The position numbers were made by a program, and so were the translations under genes. DNA of 64,000 nt from Megaleporinus macrocephalus (lineage: Eukaryota; Chordata; Actinopteri; Characiformes; Anostomidae), in NCBI GenBank assembly GCA_021613375.1, contig CM038725.1:16119175-16183174 (forward strand). The letters are read 5' to 3'. Shown in pieces: positions 36,365 to 47,267 of the stretch. A model generated the notes under the pieces. The model did no database searches. It saw nothing but the letters and a program-made list of their open reading frames with translations, and had not been told where the DNA came from. Position 1 is the stretch's first letter; each line of letters opens with the position of its first letter.

Positions 36365-37415
36365 ATTAATACAGTCTTAGCAAAAAGGGTTCTATATGAT
36401 ATCTGCAGATATCTAAAAGGGTTTCTAAATGGTTCCCACATCGTTCCCAGTTTGGATGTATCGTTCTGAGGAGATAAAAACTTTAATTTGTATAGAATCA
36501 GAAAAGTGGCCCGTTTTGCAATTCCATAGAAGAACTATGTTTGGTTCCCTAAAGAACTTTTTGATGGATTTTTCTATAAACAACAATAGGTTGTCAAATG
36601 TGAAGAACCTTTTGATACATTTATTCTGGGATCCATAAAATTCTTAAAGAACCATATATATACCTTCTTTAAACTAAACACTTCAAATGTCTGTTTTTAA
36701 GTGTGAACGTTTGGTTCCATTATAACTAGTGTAGAACTTGTAGAGTTATTATTATTAGTGTTAAACTTTAAATTTCAAAGTTCTTTATACTTCCATTGTA
36801 AAGTTCTTTAGACAACCAAAATCAGTTCAGAGCACCCCAGAAACCTCTTAAACTAGCTTTTAAGATTAAGTCAAAAAGGTTCTACGGGTTTTAACCTGTT
36901 TTGGTGCTATACGATATAAAATGTTTTTTTTTCAAAAACTACACACACAAGTGTGGTAAAGAAAACTATGAACACCACCACCACCAAAAACAACAATAAT
37001 AATAATCATAATACACACTTAAAGTAAAGGTGCCATAAACGACACTTCGAGTGGTTTCCTAAGCTTTAACAAGACATCTTCTAAAAGGTTTAGAGAACGT
37101 TCACATAGTAAGAAGATTCTTTACCAAAGTATGGGATCCTCCTAAAACATTTGGATTATGTGGATGTTCTTTTAACCATAAAATGGCCTTCACACACAGA
37201 GTTCTTGCACGCATGATTCTCTAAATACCCATGTATATTCAAAAATGTACAGACTTCTTAAAACCTTGAAGAGCCATCATCAGAAAAACACACCTAAAGG
37301 AATACTTTCCTAAACTACAATAAACCATTTATGCATTTCAGTGCTTCTCTGAGATATTCTGGTTCCATGTATAACCCCTGCTTTTACTAAAGAGCCCTTG
37401 AAGAACCCCTTTTTG
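36365..37415. repeat. Cluster of degenerate 'ggttctt/aagaacc' repeats
   Basis: Dozens of words such as aaaagggttctata, gaagaaccttttgata, cttaaagaaccatata and cttgaagaacccctttt occur in both orientations over about 1 kb. This fits several nested or tandem copies of the dispersed family seen at 895, 2190 and 10690. A 16-bp perfect palindrome gatatctgcagatatc lies near 36398. Confidence 0.55.
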
Positions 37416-37439
37416 AGCTAACTGTGCGGTCTAAATGAG

Positions 37440-38065
37440 CGGTATTGAGTATCTGCGGGTTAATTGTGTGGATGCGGCGGTAATTCTCAGTCATGCCTGA
37501 AAGTAGATAGCAAGTGGGGAAGAGTTCAGTTTTGAGGCAAACCGGTGCTGGTGCTGGGTTCACGGGCAGTATCACAGAGAAACCCTCCTCCTCCTTCTAC
37601 TCGTCTTCTCCATCCCCCTCTCCTCTTCTCCATCTCCCCCTCCTTCCATTCCTCCCTCCGGCTGGGAGTGCCACAGAAGAGCGGAGATGCCCAGAGAGAG
37701 ACGGAGAGGGAGAGAGAGAGATAGAGAGAGCGAACGAGGGAGTGAGGGGGCGAAAGGCAAGGCGAAACTTCAGCTGGGAAAGAAAGAGAAGGAAAAGCAG
37801 AGAGAGAGAGTGAGAGAGAGAAGGAAAAAAAAAAGAAAAAACATGAGGCATCAGCAGATAGGAGGAAGGCACTCTTCAACTTTCACTCCCATTCCCAGCT
37901 GTGTTACAGGCGAGAGTTAGCCTTTGAAGAGCTGGTGGCAAAATATACACACATACACGCTGCAACACACACTCGCGCATATTTTTCCCTCCAGATAACT
38001 AAGCAACTGTTCCCTTGCTGGCCTCTCCCTGACTCTCTCCCCCCTGGAACACTTTCTTTTTTTTT
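37440..38065. other. Strand-asymmetric block: pyrimidine run then purine run
   Basis: Positions 37583-37656 are almost all C and T on the plus strand. Positions 37683-37850 are mostly G and A. A CpG-containing unique lead lies at 37440-37580. Promoters or untranslated exons of vertebrate genes can look like this, but no start context, splice pair or conserved frame is convincing. Overlapping frames on both strands come from the repeats. Confidence 0.35.
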
Positions 38066-38149
38066 TTCACCCCCTTTTTCTTCTTTGGCTTGTTTGGTTT
38101 TAAATAATAAATGATACTATGCCTTATCCTGCCTATCTACATATCATTA

Positions 38150-38400
38150 AATATAGAAAAAAATAAAAATAAATGGTGCAGATTTCTTTACAACGGGTTT
38201 TAGCGGTGCACTTCACGTCGCCCACACACGCTCGTCTGGTGTGCGGCTGGGTCAGAAAACAGCCTTCATAATAGCAAACCCAACACTTAGCAATATCAAG
38301 CTGTGATTCGAGAAAAGAACAACAGCACGGCGAAGGCTGCCTTTTTAGTGGTTTCAATGTTGCGGTCATGGATTTTTTATTAGTCATGCCGTCGACTGTT
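38150..38400. promoter_or_regulatory. Candidate regulatory element
   Basis: Unique sequence of even composition with cacttcacgtcgcccac near 38209 and ggctgcctttttagtgg near 38334. Weakly supported. Confidence 0.25.
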
Positions 38401-39360
38401 TCTATCCCTGAGGTGTATCCTCAGATTACTGACTCTGTTCTAGGAGAAAAAAAAATACTAAACCTCCCCGGGGCTAGTGCTTTCCTTCTTCATAAACTTT
38501 TTTTTTTCTCTATACAGTACAAAACTTAAAGTAGTTCTCTATATCATCCATAGAGCTGTTGTATCTAAACCTTGTACACTTTTCCTTTTCTTCTTATTTC
38601 TATACACGATGCTCTTCGCACACAGTTGCTTGCTTGGTTTTAAGAACAAATTAAAATCTGTTTAATATCTTTATAAGACTTTAACAAAAGAAAACAATAG
38701 CATGTCCACCTTATGACAGTATACATGGGGCACATAAAAGAGTCTATATCAGTAATCAAATGTGGGTGCACTGCTGGTCAATTTCTCATATAGGTTCTAA
38801 TATAGGGATTAAGCTTAGACTACACATCATTCTGAAGGGAGACACTTAATTAAAAGGTCAAGCGAGCCCAGGACTAGGCTTAATCCCTGTCCCTTTGAGA
38901 TTTTTCTTGCTCATTCTTCTCCAACCGTAGAACTTTTTATTTAGAGCATTTGGTCCTTCATTTGAGGTCAGTTTCTGACCACAGGACCACAGCTGAGTAT
39001 GTTTCCTGTACAAAATAACTCTTTTCCACCCTGTAGGCATCGTCTCAGGCTTGAGCTTGTCTAGTAGTAATTGACTTTTACAGGATCCACAGAACATCGT
39101 GTGCATGTTTCATGATGAGTGGACTAAAAGAAATGGGCCAAAATTGCCAACGAATAAAATCTCGTTAAATTAACGCACATGTGCGTTAACAACTACTTCT
39201 TTTTCCTTCTGTTAGAAAGTTAACATTTCTGAAATACAAGGCTTTGTTATGACAGTGATGAAAAAAAAAAACAACATAAAAAATGCTTACTTGTCTCTCA
39301 AATGATTAGGCCTTCTGGTTTTCATATCAAACTTAAGAAGGGTCCATCAGTCATACACTA
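38400..39360. other. AT-rich noncoding DNA
   Basis: Poly-A and poly-T patches occur. A repeat scrap ggactaggcttaatccctgt lies near 38872. A perfect palindrome at 39170-39189 is listed separately. Confidence 0.4.
39170..39189. repeat. 20-bp perfect palindrome centred on an E-box
   Basis: ttaacgcacatgtgcgttaa reads the same on both strands and is centred on CACATGTG. It could be a dimer binding site or a small hairpin. Confidence 0.85.
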
Positions 39361-39445
39361 GGGAGAGAAAGAGAGAGACAGACAGAGAGAGAGAGAGACC
39401 GAAAGAGAGACAGAGAGAAAGTGAGACAGGGAGAGAGAGAGCGAG
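39361..39445. repeat. (GA)n-rich tract
   Basis: gagaga and gacaga words with interruptions, immediately upstream of a CpG-rich island. Confidence 0.85.
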
Positions 39446-39910
39446 GAAGAACATGAGGTGTCGATTGCTAGCCGTCAACTCGTCGGATGTCCTCCGCGCT
39501 CATCTAGGAGCACTCACGTGTGAAAACTTGCCGCAACTTTCGCCGGGGACGTCTTTTGACGGGCGGCGGGGAGAGCTCTTGACAGATCCGGGCAACGCCG
39601 GGCCGTCTCTTGGCCATTTGGCATGCGGTGGGCGTCTGGCGCGCTGGAGACTGCCTGTCAAATGCCTATGACTCCATAGAAGAGCGCGGGGGACCCTACG
39701 GAGCGCCAGATGGGCCATTAAGGTAGTATTAATGTAGATGCCACGGCTTTTCCCGCGCTGACTGGGACATGCTCTTTAGAACTGCGAGCAGCTGCTGCCA
39801 TTTACTCCGACAGCTCCCCGCTAACTTTGGGCCAACTGGCAGAGTCGGAGTCTTTGTACCTGAGCGGGCAACTCACAAAAACACTTTGAACTGGCCCTGG
39901 AAGACACACA
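39446..39910. promoter_or_regulatory. CpG-rich regulatory candidate
   Basis: Locally GC- and CpG-rich unique sequence (tttcgccggggacgtc near 39539, gacgggcggcggggag near 39558, gtctggcgcgctggag near 39633) passes into gccattaaggtagtattaatg near 39713 and agcagctgctgccatttac near 39787. Frames on both strands overlap and lack domains. It could be a CpG-island promoter or a developmental enhancer. Confidence 0.45.
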
Positions 39911-40138
39911 TACTCATGTATACGCATCCATTAAATGAATATAGACACAGTGTATGGATGGCCTTGTGTGAAGGAATGCGGTTCAACACAGACATACAGC
40001 TGAGTACGGTAAATATAACTAAAGCATTCAAATGCTTCAATGTATACATTATTACAGACACACACAACCCAGTGGAAGCACAACAGAAGGTCTTGCTTAC
40101 ATATAACGCAAATATTTTTCTAATCATCGCCACAAAAC

Positions 40139-40182
40139 ATGACTATGAAAACATCACGTTAATGCGATGTTTTCATAGTCAT
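40139..40182. repeat. Perfect 17-bp hairpin with 10-base loop
   Basis: The arms atgactatgaaaacatc (40139-40155) and gatgttttcatagtcat (40166-40182) are exact reverse complements around acgttaatgc. A perfect stem of this length is unlikely by chance in unique DNA. Confidence 0.9.
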
Positions 40183-40189
40183 TTACTCT

Positions 40190-40690
40190 CTAAGCACTAA
40201 TATCATGCTTTAATTGAGAGAAAATTGGCTGTTGGTGAAGAAATAAAGAATAATCAGGAAAAAAACAAGCACAGATAAGCGTTCCAATCAGCCACATTCT
40301 ACTCCACTAAATAGACTGAAATGGTATATTTTCAGACCATTAACAAAATCACATAGACGAAAATCCTATTAAGGCAATTATTTCTTTCCTCACTACAATT
40401 TGCTGAATTAGAGACGTACGCTGCCGTGCACTTGCATGGCTTGTTAGTACAGCAACGCATTCCAAAGCACCAAAGCTTGATTCTGTTGGGTATGGTAAAG
40501 CACCACAGCCAAGAAAACAGTAACAATAGCTTGAACATAGAAAGTTCTTTGCTAAAGTCAGCGGCAAACCTTTATTTATACCATTTCTATGGGCATAAAG
40601 CACAAGTTATTAATTTTTTTTGCATCTGGATTAAACCTCATTAAATCTCTTTTTAATAAAAAAAATTACTATATTACTAAAAACTTACTA
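40190..40690. other. AT-rich noncoding DNA
   Basis: Overlapping frames on both strands have no domain. Confidence 0.4.
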
Positions 40691-41265
40691 TAATGCCATG
40701 TTTTTGTTCAGTATTTGTCCATGCTTTGTCTTTTTACAGCTTCCATTATTTTTGATAAAATCCTTAAGGACCTTTCTCCACGTTCCGTCTTTGAAGTTGG
40801 TTGCATTTTCTGGTTTTCACGACCCAATTAATCACAAATCAGTGATGTTGAGGTCTGGACCCTGGGATAGTCAGTCCACTGTTCTGGAATCATCTTGCAC
40901 TTTTTTGACTGGTTGATTTGATTGGTTTCTCAGTAACATCATCTTGACAGCTACACATCCTTCCAGAGCCCTAGCATTGTGCTGTCTTCTACAGTAGAAA
41001 GATGGACAAATTGTCAGCTTGTGTTTCTCAATCTCAAAGCTTGATGTACCACAGTTTTGGTGAGCTACTGTCTTGCACAGTTGTGAATTTGCTCACATTT
41101 AACTTCAACTTTCCCCATCCTCAGGCTAATGTATTATTTTATATACCATACCCTCAGAAATGTCTCCTGAATAAATAACCTAAACCATTTATGCATTCCA
41201 GTACTAGACGCCTATTATAAGTAGAAATTAAATCAAGTGCTCTCCAACTTTTGCACAGCATTCAA
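40690..41265 (-). pseudogene. Tc1/mariner relic (family A, minus)
   Basis: On the plus strand, gtgatgttgaggtctggacc near 40842 is the reverse complement of the nucleotides encoding a QSPDLN-like third catalytic motif. The stretch continues with caatctcaaagcttgat and ends near 41246-41259 with caacttttgcacag, the reverse of a ctgtgcaaaagt end. The same end opens the copy at 58040. The frame is decayed. Confidence 0.6.
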
Positions 41266-41269
41266 TATG

Positions 41270-41690
41270 GTTTCAATTATGAAGCCACAAATAATATCTG
41301 AGCATGAAATGTTTGAAAGGTATAAAAAATGTAATCAAAATGACCTTATATGCGTCAAATAGCATGTAAGACAGTCCTTTGGCTAAGCATGCTGATTTGC
41401 TTGGTAATGGTTTTAAACAGTCAGCCAAATGAACTGCCACTTTAGAACTGAACACAGACTGAGCACTTCTACAGCAGCTCTGTTGGCACTTACATACAGG
41501 CAACTGAAGTCTCCTCTTATGGCCCACTTTGCTTCTGTTAGAACTTAGCTTTAGTGTAATGCAAGGTGGCATTCCACCTGTGAATAACTGTCGAACAGCC
41601 CAGTTATCGGAATTTAACACTTTCTTAGAATCTCATTCTTCTTTGTAGAACGCAGATGCTAATCAAGTATGAGTTGAAATTGAAGGCTAA
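41270..41690. other. Unique noncoding DNA
   Basis: The 115-residue minus-strand frame (41273-41620) shows no domain I know. It is not supported as a gene. Confidence 0.35.
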
Positions 41691-41694
41691 CCAC

Positions 41695-42720
41695 TGTGGA
41701 ATTCAGCATTTCAGTGGGGACATTTAGACAGACAGTCCTTGACTTTGAGTGCGCCGCTGCTAGTCAGTTGTGTCCACCAGATTTTTAAGATGATTATTGA
41801 AAACCCATGAAAGAAAGTGACATTTCCTCCCAGGGCATCTCATTTTATTGAGATCCTCTTGACAATTACAAAAAAAAAAAAAAAACCTATAGCAACACTA
41901 GAGAGCACTCAGAGTTAATATGAAAGTCTGCAAAAATATTCTGCGCAAAGATTAGAAATCAGCTGCAATGGGACAGCAATGAAGGACCCAGTTGTCATTC
42001 TTATGTTTTATGCCCCATCTGCTTGAATCAAATGAATAGAGTCTCTGAAAATCATCACATAAAAGGTGGTAAGACTCTTACGAGGCAAATTCTTGTAAGG
42101 CAATTTCACTTAGGCCTGCAAGTATAGCATACAATACATGTTATCTGTGCATTTACAAAGGCATGGAATAACACCAAATAAGCTCGGTGCCAAAAAGCTT
42201 AGGAGCAAGAAAGAAAAGGCAAACAACACGAGATAAGATAGGAGATGGAGGACTAGATTCGGAGAAAAACAGAAGCATCATGATCAAGGAATGGGCCAAA
42301 AAGCTTCGAACACAAGCACCAGTCAGCAATAAAGGGGATCCTAGTCTTTATTTACAAGGTGCGAATGATCGCTTTTCCATGCAAATGCATTCAAAGTCTC
42401 TCTAATACCACACTATCATTGTGTATGGAAACGGGTACAGTGCAATATGGCAAGCAAAGGCAAAGCTGACAGTGGAGGGGGAAGGAAAAAAAAAAAAAAA
42501 AGAGCACTTCTCCAGCACTAAGCAACGTGCATGTGTGGGAGTGTTGCAAATAGGTTATTTTGGCTTTTTTTATATCGCTGCTGGAAGAAAGGAAGCATTA
42601 GGCATCCAGTGGAAGCCCTCTGTTATTTGCTAACAAGACGATTAACATGAAAGGGAAACGGTAAATGTCATTTTCCAGCACCGCGCGACAGTGGAAACAC
42701 AGTAATCATATTATTATTTG
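41695..42720. promoter_or_regulatory. Candidate conserved noncoding blocks
   Basis: Unique sequence with ttaagatgattattgaaaac near 41786, ttttattgagatcctcttg near 41842 and ccatgcaaatgcattc near 42378 containing an exact POU octamer. A poly-A run at 41871-41885 and another at 42486-42501 interrupt it. The open frame 42187-42405 has no domain. Confidence 0.4.
42379..42386 (+). promoter_or_regulatory. POU octamer ATGCAAAT
   Basis: An exact octamer motif, followed by gcatt, inside a candidate regulatory block. Eight bases alone are weak evidence. Confidence 0.35.
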
Positions 42721-43755
42721 TGTTCATATCGAGATCAATCACAACTACAGCATGTAAGTGGTTGTTGTGTGTTTTTTTTTATACAAAGCCTGGTTTTAGC
42801 TGCACAGCTATAACTAAAAAGTGGGATTCTGGGGCTAGACAATACCAAACTCACTTTATTTCTGCTACTCTGCTATGAGATACAACACATATACATATAT
42901 ATATATATTCTGGATCAACTGAGTTCCTTATTAAAGCACCAAAACGGATTCATATAAAGCATGTGATGTTAGTCAGAATGCACTTATAATAAATTTAAAG
43001 TACTAATTTGTGAACCATGGGCCAATACAGACGTTCAATATCTGCTGTAGAGAAACAACATTTATTTCAGTAGGGTTACAGGGAGATTTTATCACAGTAG
43101 CCCAGCATCACCTAAATGTATTAATGCCATCAAATACTGCCTTCAATTACTGGTCAAATCTTAACATCTCTCTGACACTGCTGCATTTTGAAAGCAATTA
43201 TTAGTTAATTCCAACGTCAGTGTGCCTGCCTAATATATACTGCTTTAGTAAATGAGTCATTCCTCAAGCTATGCACATGTGCTGTACATTAAAAAAAAAG
43301 AAAAAAAAACAGTTTTGGCAGAGCTGCTCTGGAATTCAGCTATAAGTACTTGTGGAAAGTTTTACATTTTCACACATGACACGTTGGCTCATTTAAGCTG
43401 TACAGATAATGTTGTTTATTCTCAGAAGATGTGTTGCACTCTGGGAAACGCTCTGCATATTTGTAACCTGGTATCTTGCAGCTTTTACACTTAGGCCTTC
43501 TGTAAGATCTTAAACACAAAGCCTAATATTACCTGAATATCATAACATTACTCTGTTAGCTATTTAGCACTCTTCTACACTGAATGTTAAACAAAGCCAC
43601 ATTCTTGCACAGCATATGTTTATTATGCTTATGATCTGTACAAGTAAGGTCTTGCACGTTTTTTGTCCCCTCTCTAAACTGGGAAGCACCAGCATATTCA
43701 GCACACTTTTTAATGTCTCTGCCTTTACGTGGGTTTATTTCACAATAGTGCATAT
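42720..43755. other. AT-rich noncoding DNA
   Basis: A short (AT)n patch lies at 42893-42909 and an A-rich run at 43291-43310. Nothing else is recognised. Confidence 0.4.
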
Positions 43756-43756
43756 C

Positions 43757-43955
43757 ATCACTGTCCAATGAAAAACAAGTATCTCAAAAAAAGTTACTTT
43801 ACAGGAGAGGCCAACTGTCTTAACTTCCAATGTGAGTCAATGGAACCAGAAATTTTTTTCCAAGTGATTTTGGAGCATTTCTATTGGTCTATTCATCATG
43901 GAATTTTTACATAATGTATACGGCAGCTGTCGAGGTCAAATGATGTAGAAAATTT
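43757..43955. repeat. Interspersed repeat family R1, copy 1
   Basis: Landmarks in order: aaacaagtatct, gagtcaatggaaccaga, ggagcatttctattgg, tcatcatggaattt and cggcagctgt. The same order recurs at 50160-50320 and 56868-57070, with a partial copy at 50008-50070. The family was found by internal comparison and its class is unknown. Confidence 0.7.
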
Positions 43956-44032
43956 TGTTTATCGAATTGGCACAGATTTCTAGAATGCACAATGTAATCA
44001 TAATTCTTGATGACTGCATGCATTCACAGACA

Positions 44033-44580
44033 AAGCACATCATTCAAACTGCACTCATATACTGTATAGGAAGGAACACCTACCCTTCATCTCAGTTGTG
44101 CTGTCTGGTAAGGCTCTGGTTTTGTGATATAGGGGTAGGCGGTAGAAATCTAAAATCACAATACTCTTTACGATACACATTTTAACAATGCATGATATGT
44201 ATTGTGAAACCAAATCTCACTCAGTTTGAAATGGTTGTATGGATAAAATATTAAAAAAAATTTTTTTTGCTCAATTTGCTGCACTATATGCAGTTAAGCA
44301 CAACTAATAACACTCTCTCTTTTAATAAACATGAAGTTGATCAGTGTTGTTCAAGAACAATATCTGTGATCATATAATGACAAATCTCAAACAAATTCCA
44401 ATAAAATATCACCATACCACCCCCAACCCACACCTGACAAACCTAAATTAATGTTAAAACTTAAGATCATTTTGGCACATATCACTACAGCGCACACTCT
44501 ATAAAGATGATAATTCCCCAAAATTGTATGACAATAATAACAAAGCACATCATACAAACTACATTCACATACTGTACACA
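44033..44580. repeat. Direct repeats flanking a miniature element
   Basis: acaaagcacatcattcaaac near 44033 and acaaagcacatcatacaaac near 44543 begin two similar stretches of about 45-55 bp that both continue to a catatactgta/cacatactgta word. They bracket the element at 44130-44426. Confidence 0.6.
44130..44426. mobile_element. Degenerate 'gggtgggc'-end miniature element
   Basis: The left end taggggtaggcggtag and the right end accataccacccccaa are weak inverted partners. The inside is AT-rich and non-coding, with atgatatgtattgtgaaa words typical of such fish elements. Related to the ends at 595 and 47268 by motif only. Confidence 0.4.
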
Positions 44581-44602
44581 AGGAGGGAATACTTTGCACA
44601 CT

Positions 44603-44631
44603 CACACAGACACACACACACACACACACAT
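44603..44631. repeat. (CA)n microsatellite
   Basis: cacaca run with a gacaca interruption, directly before the CpG-rich island. Confidence 0.85.
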
Positions 44632-44634
44632 CTC

Positions 44635-45030
44635 TCCTTCCTCTCGGTGGCGGCGTCTCTGTGAGGCTGGCTCGGTTCTGGCTGAGCAGGCACACTTGTT
44701 TGAATGTCATATTTACGGCGGCGCTTTGTCAGGACGCTCTCGTGCGCGGGCGCGGGCTGCGGAAAGCGAGCATATGGCCGCCTGACTCTGGGGAGGTGTG
44801 ACAGCCTATCGGAGCGGGCGCGGCGCGCTGGCCGGGCAGATGCTCTGGGCTTCGCGGCGATTAAGTGGAGATCATCACTGTTTTCTTTGAGCACCACTGT
44901 GCCTTGTACTCTGAAGTGTTTGGTTAATCACTGTCTGCATTCGACAGAAGCTGCCAAAATGCTCATTAAGTCGGAATCCTCGCCGACATGTCATGCTCGA
45001 ATGATGGATTTTTTTTTTTCTCCTTGTTTT
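44635..45030. promoter_or_regulatory. CpG-rich regulatory candidate
   Basis: Dense CpG in ttacggcggcgctttgtc (near 44712), tgcgcgggcgcgggctgc (near 44743) and gcgggcgcggcgcgctgg (near 44814), then cggcgattaagtggagatc near 44857, tttggttaatcactgtc near 44920 and tgctcattaagtcgg near 44959. Frames on both strands overlap. A CpG-island promoter or a GC-rich enhancer fits. No transcript structure is visible. Confidence 0.45.
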
Positions 45031-45139
45031 CCCCTCAGTAAGGCCCATCTTGCATGAGAGTACACACATGCCAATGCAAGTCTATGTATGTGTATGTGCT
45101 ATGTTGCACAAATGTGGGCATATGTTATTAAAATGTTAA

Positions 45140-45430
45140 AAAATGTACGATGAGATGTTGGAGATGCTTGTTTTTTTAAGCTTCCCTCTTTGTTTCTGCT
45201 TGTCATTTGTGCAGCGAGAGGTGGGTGTGGGTGTGCTGTCTGTGCCGTGGCCTCAGAGGGACAGGGCTCTTTCTTTCCTCATCTGTTCGGCTTGTGCAGC
45301 TTCTGCGCTCTGCTTGTTATTAGCAAAATGCTCCGAGTCGTGCCGCCTGCGTCAGGCAGCTTTGTGTGCTTGTGCTGTTTTCTCAGTCTCTTCACACAAT
45401 ATTAAAAATACAGTTCTGTCTATTTTTTTA
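45140..45430. promoter_or_regulatory. Weak candidate regulatory stretch
   Basis: Unique, moderately GC-rich sequence with gcttgttattagcaaaatg near 45312. The 140-residue open frame 45143-45565 is Cys/Leu-rich and has no domain. Confidence 0.25.
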
Positions 45431-45985
45431 TTTAGGATGGTCAGTAAACACAGGTCACTGGCTTTATTCAGGAGATATTTCCGAGGGCGTTTAATGTTAA
45501 AGAAAAAAAAAGTGATGCCAAAACTGGAGCCACAGAGATTATTAAAAAAAACACAGAGTAAATGAGACTTACAATTATAAGACCACCACAAAAAGCCTTA
45601 CCAAACTCAAATAAACAGCACTATCTTTCATTTTTGAGAAAATTAAGCTCCCTCTACACAGTGGACCATGGGGAAGAATATGTAGCTCTCAGGATGCCAT
45701 TACTGGGAAAATCAAACCAACAAAAAAGAGAAACATTTGCATTTTAAGGAAACAAAGAGAAGGTAGAGGTGTCAAACATAGCCACCTTAGAGCTCAGACC
45801 TCGACATCAAGTTTAAGATGGTTACTTTAAATATATTTATCTTCTAAGATGACTGCCTATGCAGAGGTTTCTACATAGTTTTAACATCTGTCCTCCATTT
45901 ATCTTATGTATATTTTTTGTATATATCAGTTACTACTATATGTATATATTTTAGCTTATTTTACTTTATTGTCTATTTATTGTTA
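45430..45985. other. AT-rich noncoding DNA
   Basis: No recognised feature apart from A-rich runs. Confidence 0.4.
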
Positions 45986-45989
45986 TTAC

Positions 45990-46010
45990 TACACACACAC
46001 ACACACACAC

Positions 46011-46088
<78 letters not shown>
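45990..46088. repeat. (CA)n-(TA)n compound microsatellite
   Basis: About ten CA units pass into a long run of TA dinucleotides. Confidence 0.95.
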
Positions 46089-46090
<2 letters not shown>

Positions 46091-46104
46091 GAGCCTCAAC
46101 CCAA

Positions 46105-46180
46105 GCATTTCAATGTATGTATGTCCTGACATGAAACGCAAATGACAAATAAACATAAAACTTGAAACTTGAACTTTGAT
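46105..46180 (+). repeat. LINE-like 3' tail
   Basis: The string atgacaaataaacataaaac, followed by tandem acttgaaacttgaactttg words, resembles the short-tandem 3' tails of fish L2/CR1-type LINEs. No reverse transcriptase is nearby, as expected for a 5'-truncated copy. Confidence 0.45.
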
Positions 46181-46635
46181 TATATTTGGATCATGAGGTA
46201 CAGAAAGTGCAACAAACTTCTAAGACTGAACTTGTGTGTGAAAAAATATCTCTGCAGATTTCTTTAAAAAACAAGAATGAAAGCTGTGATAAAAGTAAAG
46301 ACTTGTTATTTTTAATTGCTCAGAGTTTTTTGGTTTATTTTGTTAAATATGCTTTCAATTGTTTCCTTAATGCAAAAAAAAAGAATCTGTCATTAATGAC
46401 CATTTCGACAAAAAATAAATGTCCAACCCTTTGTATTGTATGAACATTTGACAATAAATGTTCTACAATGGCTTTTAATATAATCCTGTTACATTAACTT
46501 ACAGGAAAACATATATACTTTTTCCCTTTCTCTTTTAAACCCAGATACTTTGTTATGAAAGTGATGTACACAAATTTAACATTGCCTGTTTCAGTGTGTA
46601 CAGTACTGAACCTATCAAATACCTCCCTATAGCTC
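46180..46635. other. AT-rich noncoding DNA
   Basis: Nothing recognised. The open frame 46186-46443 is Lys-rich without domain. Confidence 0.4.
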
Positions 46636-46639
46636 AGTG

Positions 46640-46990
46640 TGAGAACCGGTCACTACAGTGACCTTCCTCCATACGATCCCACTTCAGAAATTACACAGTG
46701 GACTGAGGGCCCTTTTGTCCACCCGTCCAGATTAGCTTTCGTTTTGTTTCGCGGTACATATACGGCCCTTCATTATGACATCAAAATAATGTCGATCAAA
46801 CCATTTAATAGCACAGGCCAATAATGGGCTGCTATCTGTGCCTGAAACCGTATCGCTGGCGCTTCACAATGGCTGTGCAGGTGTGAGAGGAAAGAGTAAC
46901 GGAGAAACAGCTTATCAGGCTTTAGATAAAGAAGCTCGGGTTACCACAGTCTCACTGACCGGCCCTTAAAGCGGAGCGCGCCCCAAACTC
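46640..46990. promoter_or_regulatory. Strong candidate conserved noncoding element
   Basis: Unique sequence with cagattagctttcgttttg near 46729, ccttcattatgacatcaaaa near 46768, aaccatttaatagcacagg near 46798, aggccaataatgggctgc near 46816 and cagctttatc-type tcaggctttagataaagaag near 46915. Even composition, no repeat. Confidence 0.5.
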
Positions 46991-47265
46991 AAGAGGGCTA
47001 AGCTATCCAACATAAACAATCCCCCAATGCTGTACAGTATCATGTAATGTGCCTTGGGGGGAATGAAGCCGCGACCAAAGAAATAAAGGAGGCTGGGGAA
47101 AGGAGGGTTGATGCTTGTCAAGACTGAGGCAAGAAAGGCCTGGGGTAGAAGTGGACTGACAGGAGAAGGCCAGGCTAGGATCAACAAGACACCCACACCC
47201 ACCCAAACACACTCACACACACACACACAACCACATACTGTATTCTGGCATGTTGCCAGATGTGC
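46990..47265. other. Unique DNA ending in (CA)n
   Basis: A short CA run lies at about 47213-47230. Overlapping frames on both strands have no domain. Confidence 0.4.
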
Positions 47266-47267
47266 AG

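Noticed and set aside
37514..37813. Possible 99-residue Ser/Arg-rich protein or first coding exon
   Set aside because: Residue bias follows the CT and GA runs. No clear splice donor or homologue pattern is visible. Kept only as a promoter/UTR hypothesis.
45143..45565. 140-residue Cys/Leu-rich frame as a membrane protein
   Set aside because: No signal peptide layout or repeated cysteine spacing, and a second frame overlaps it. Probably chance.
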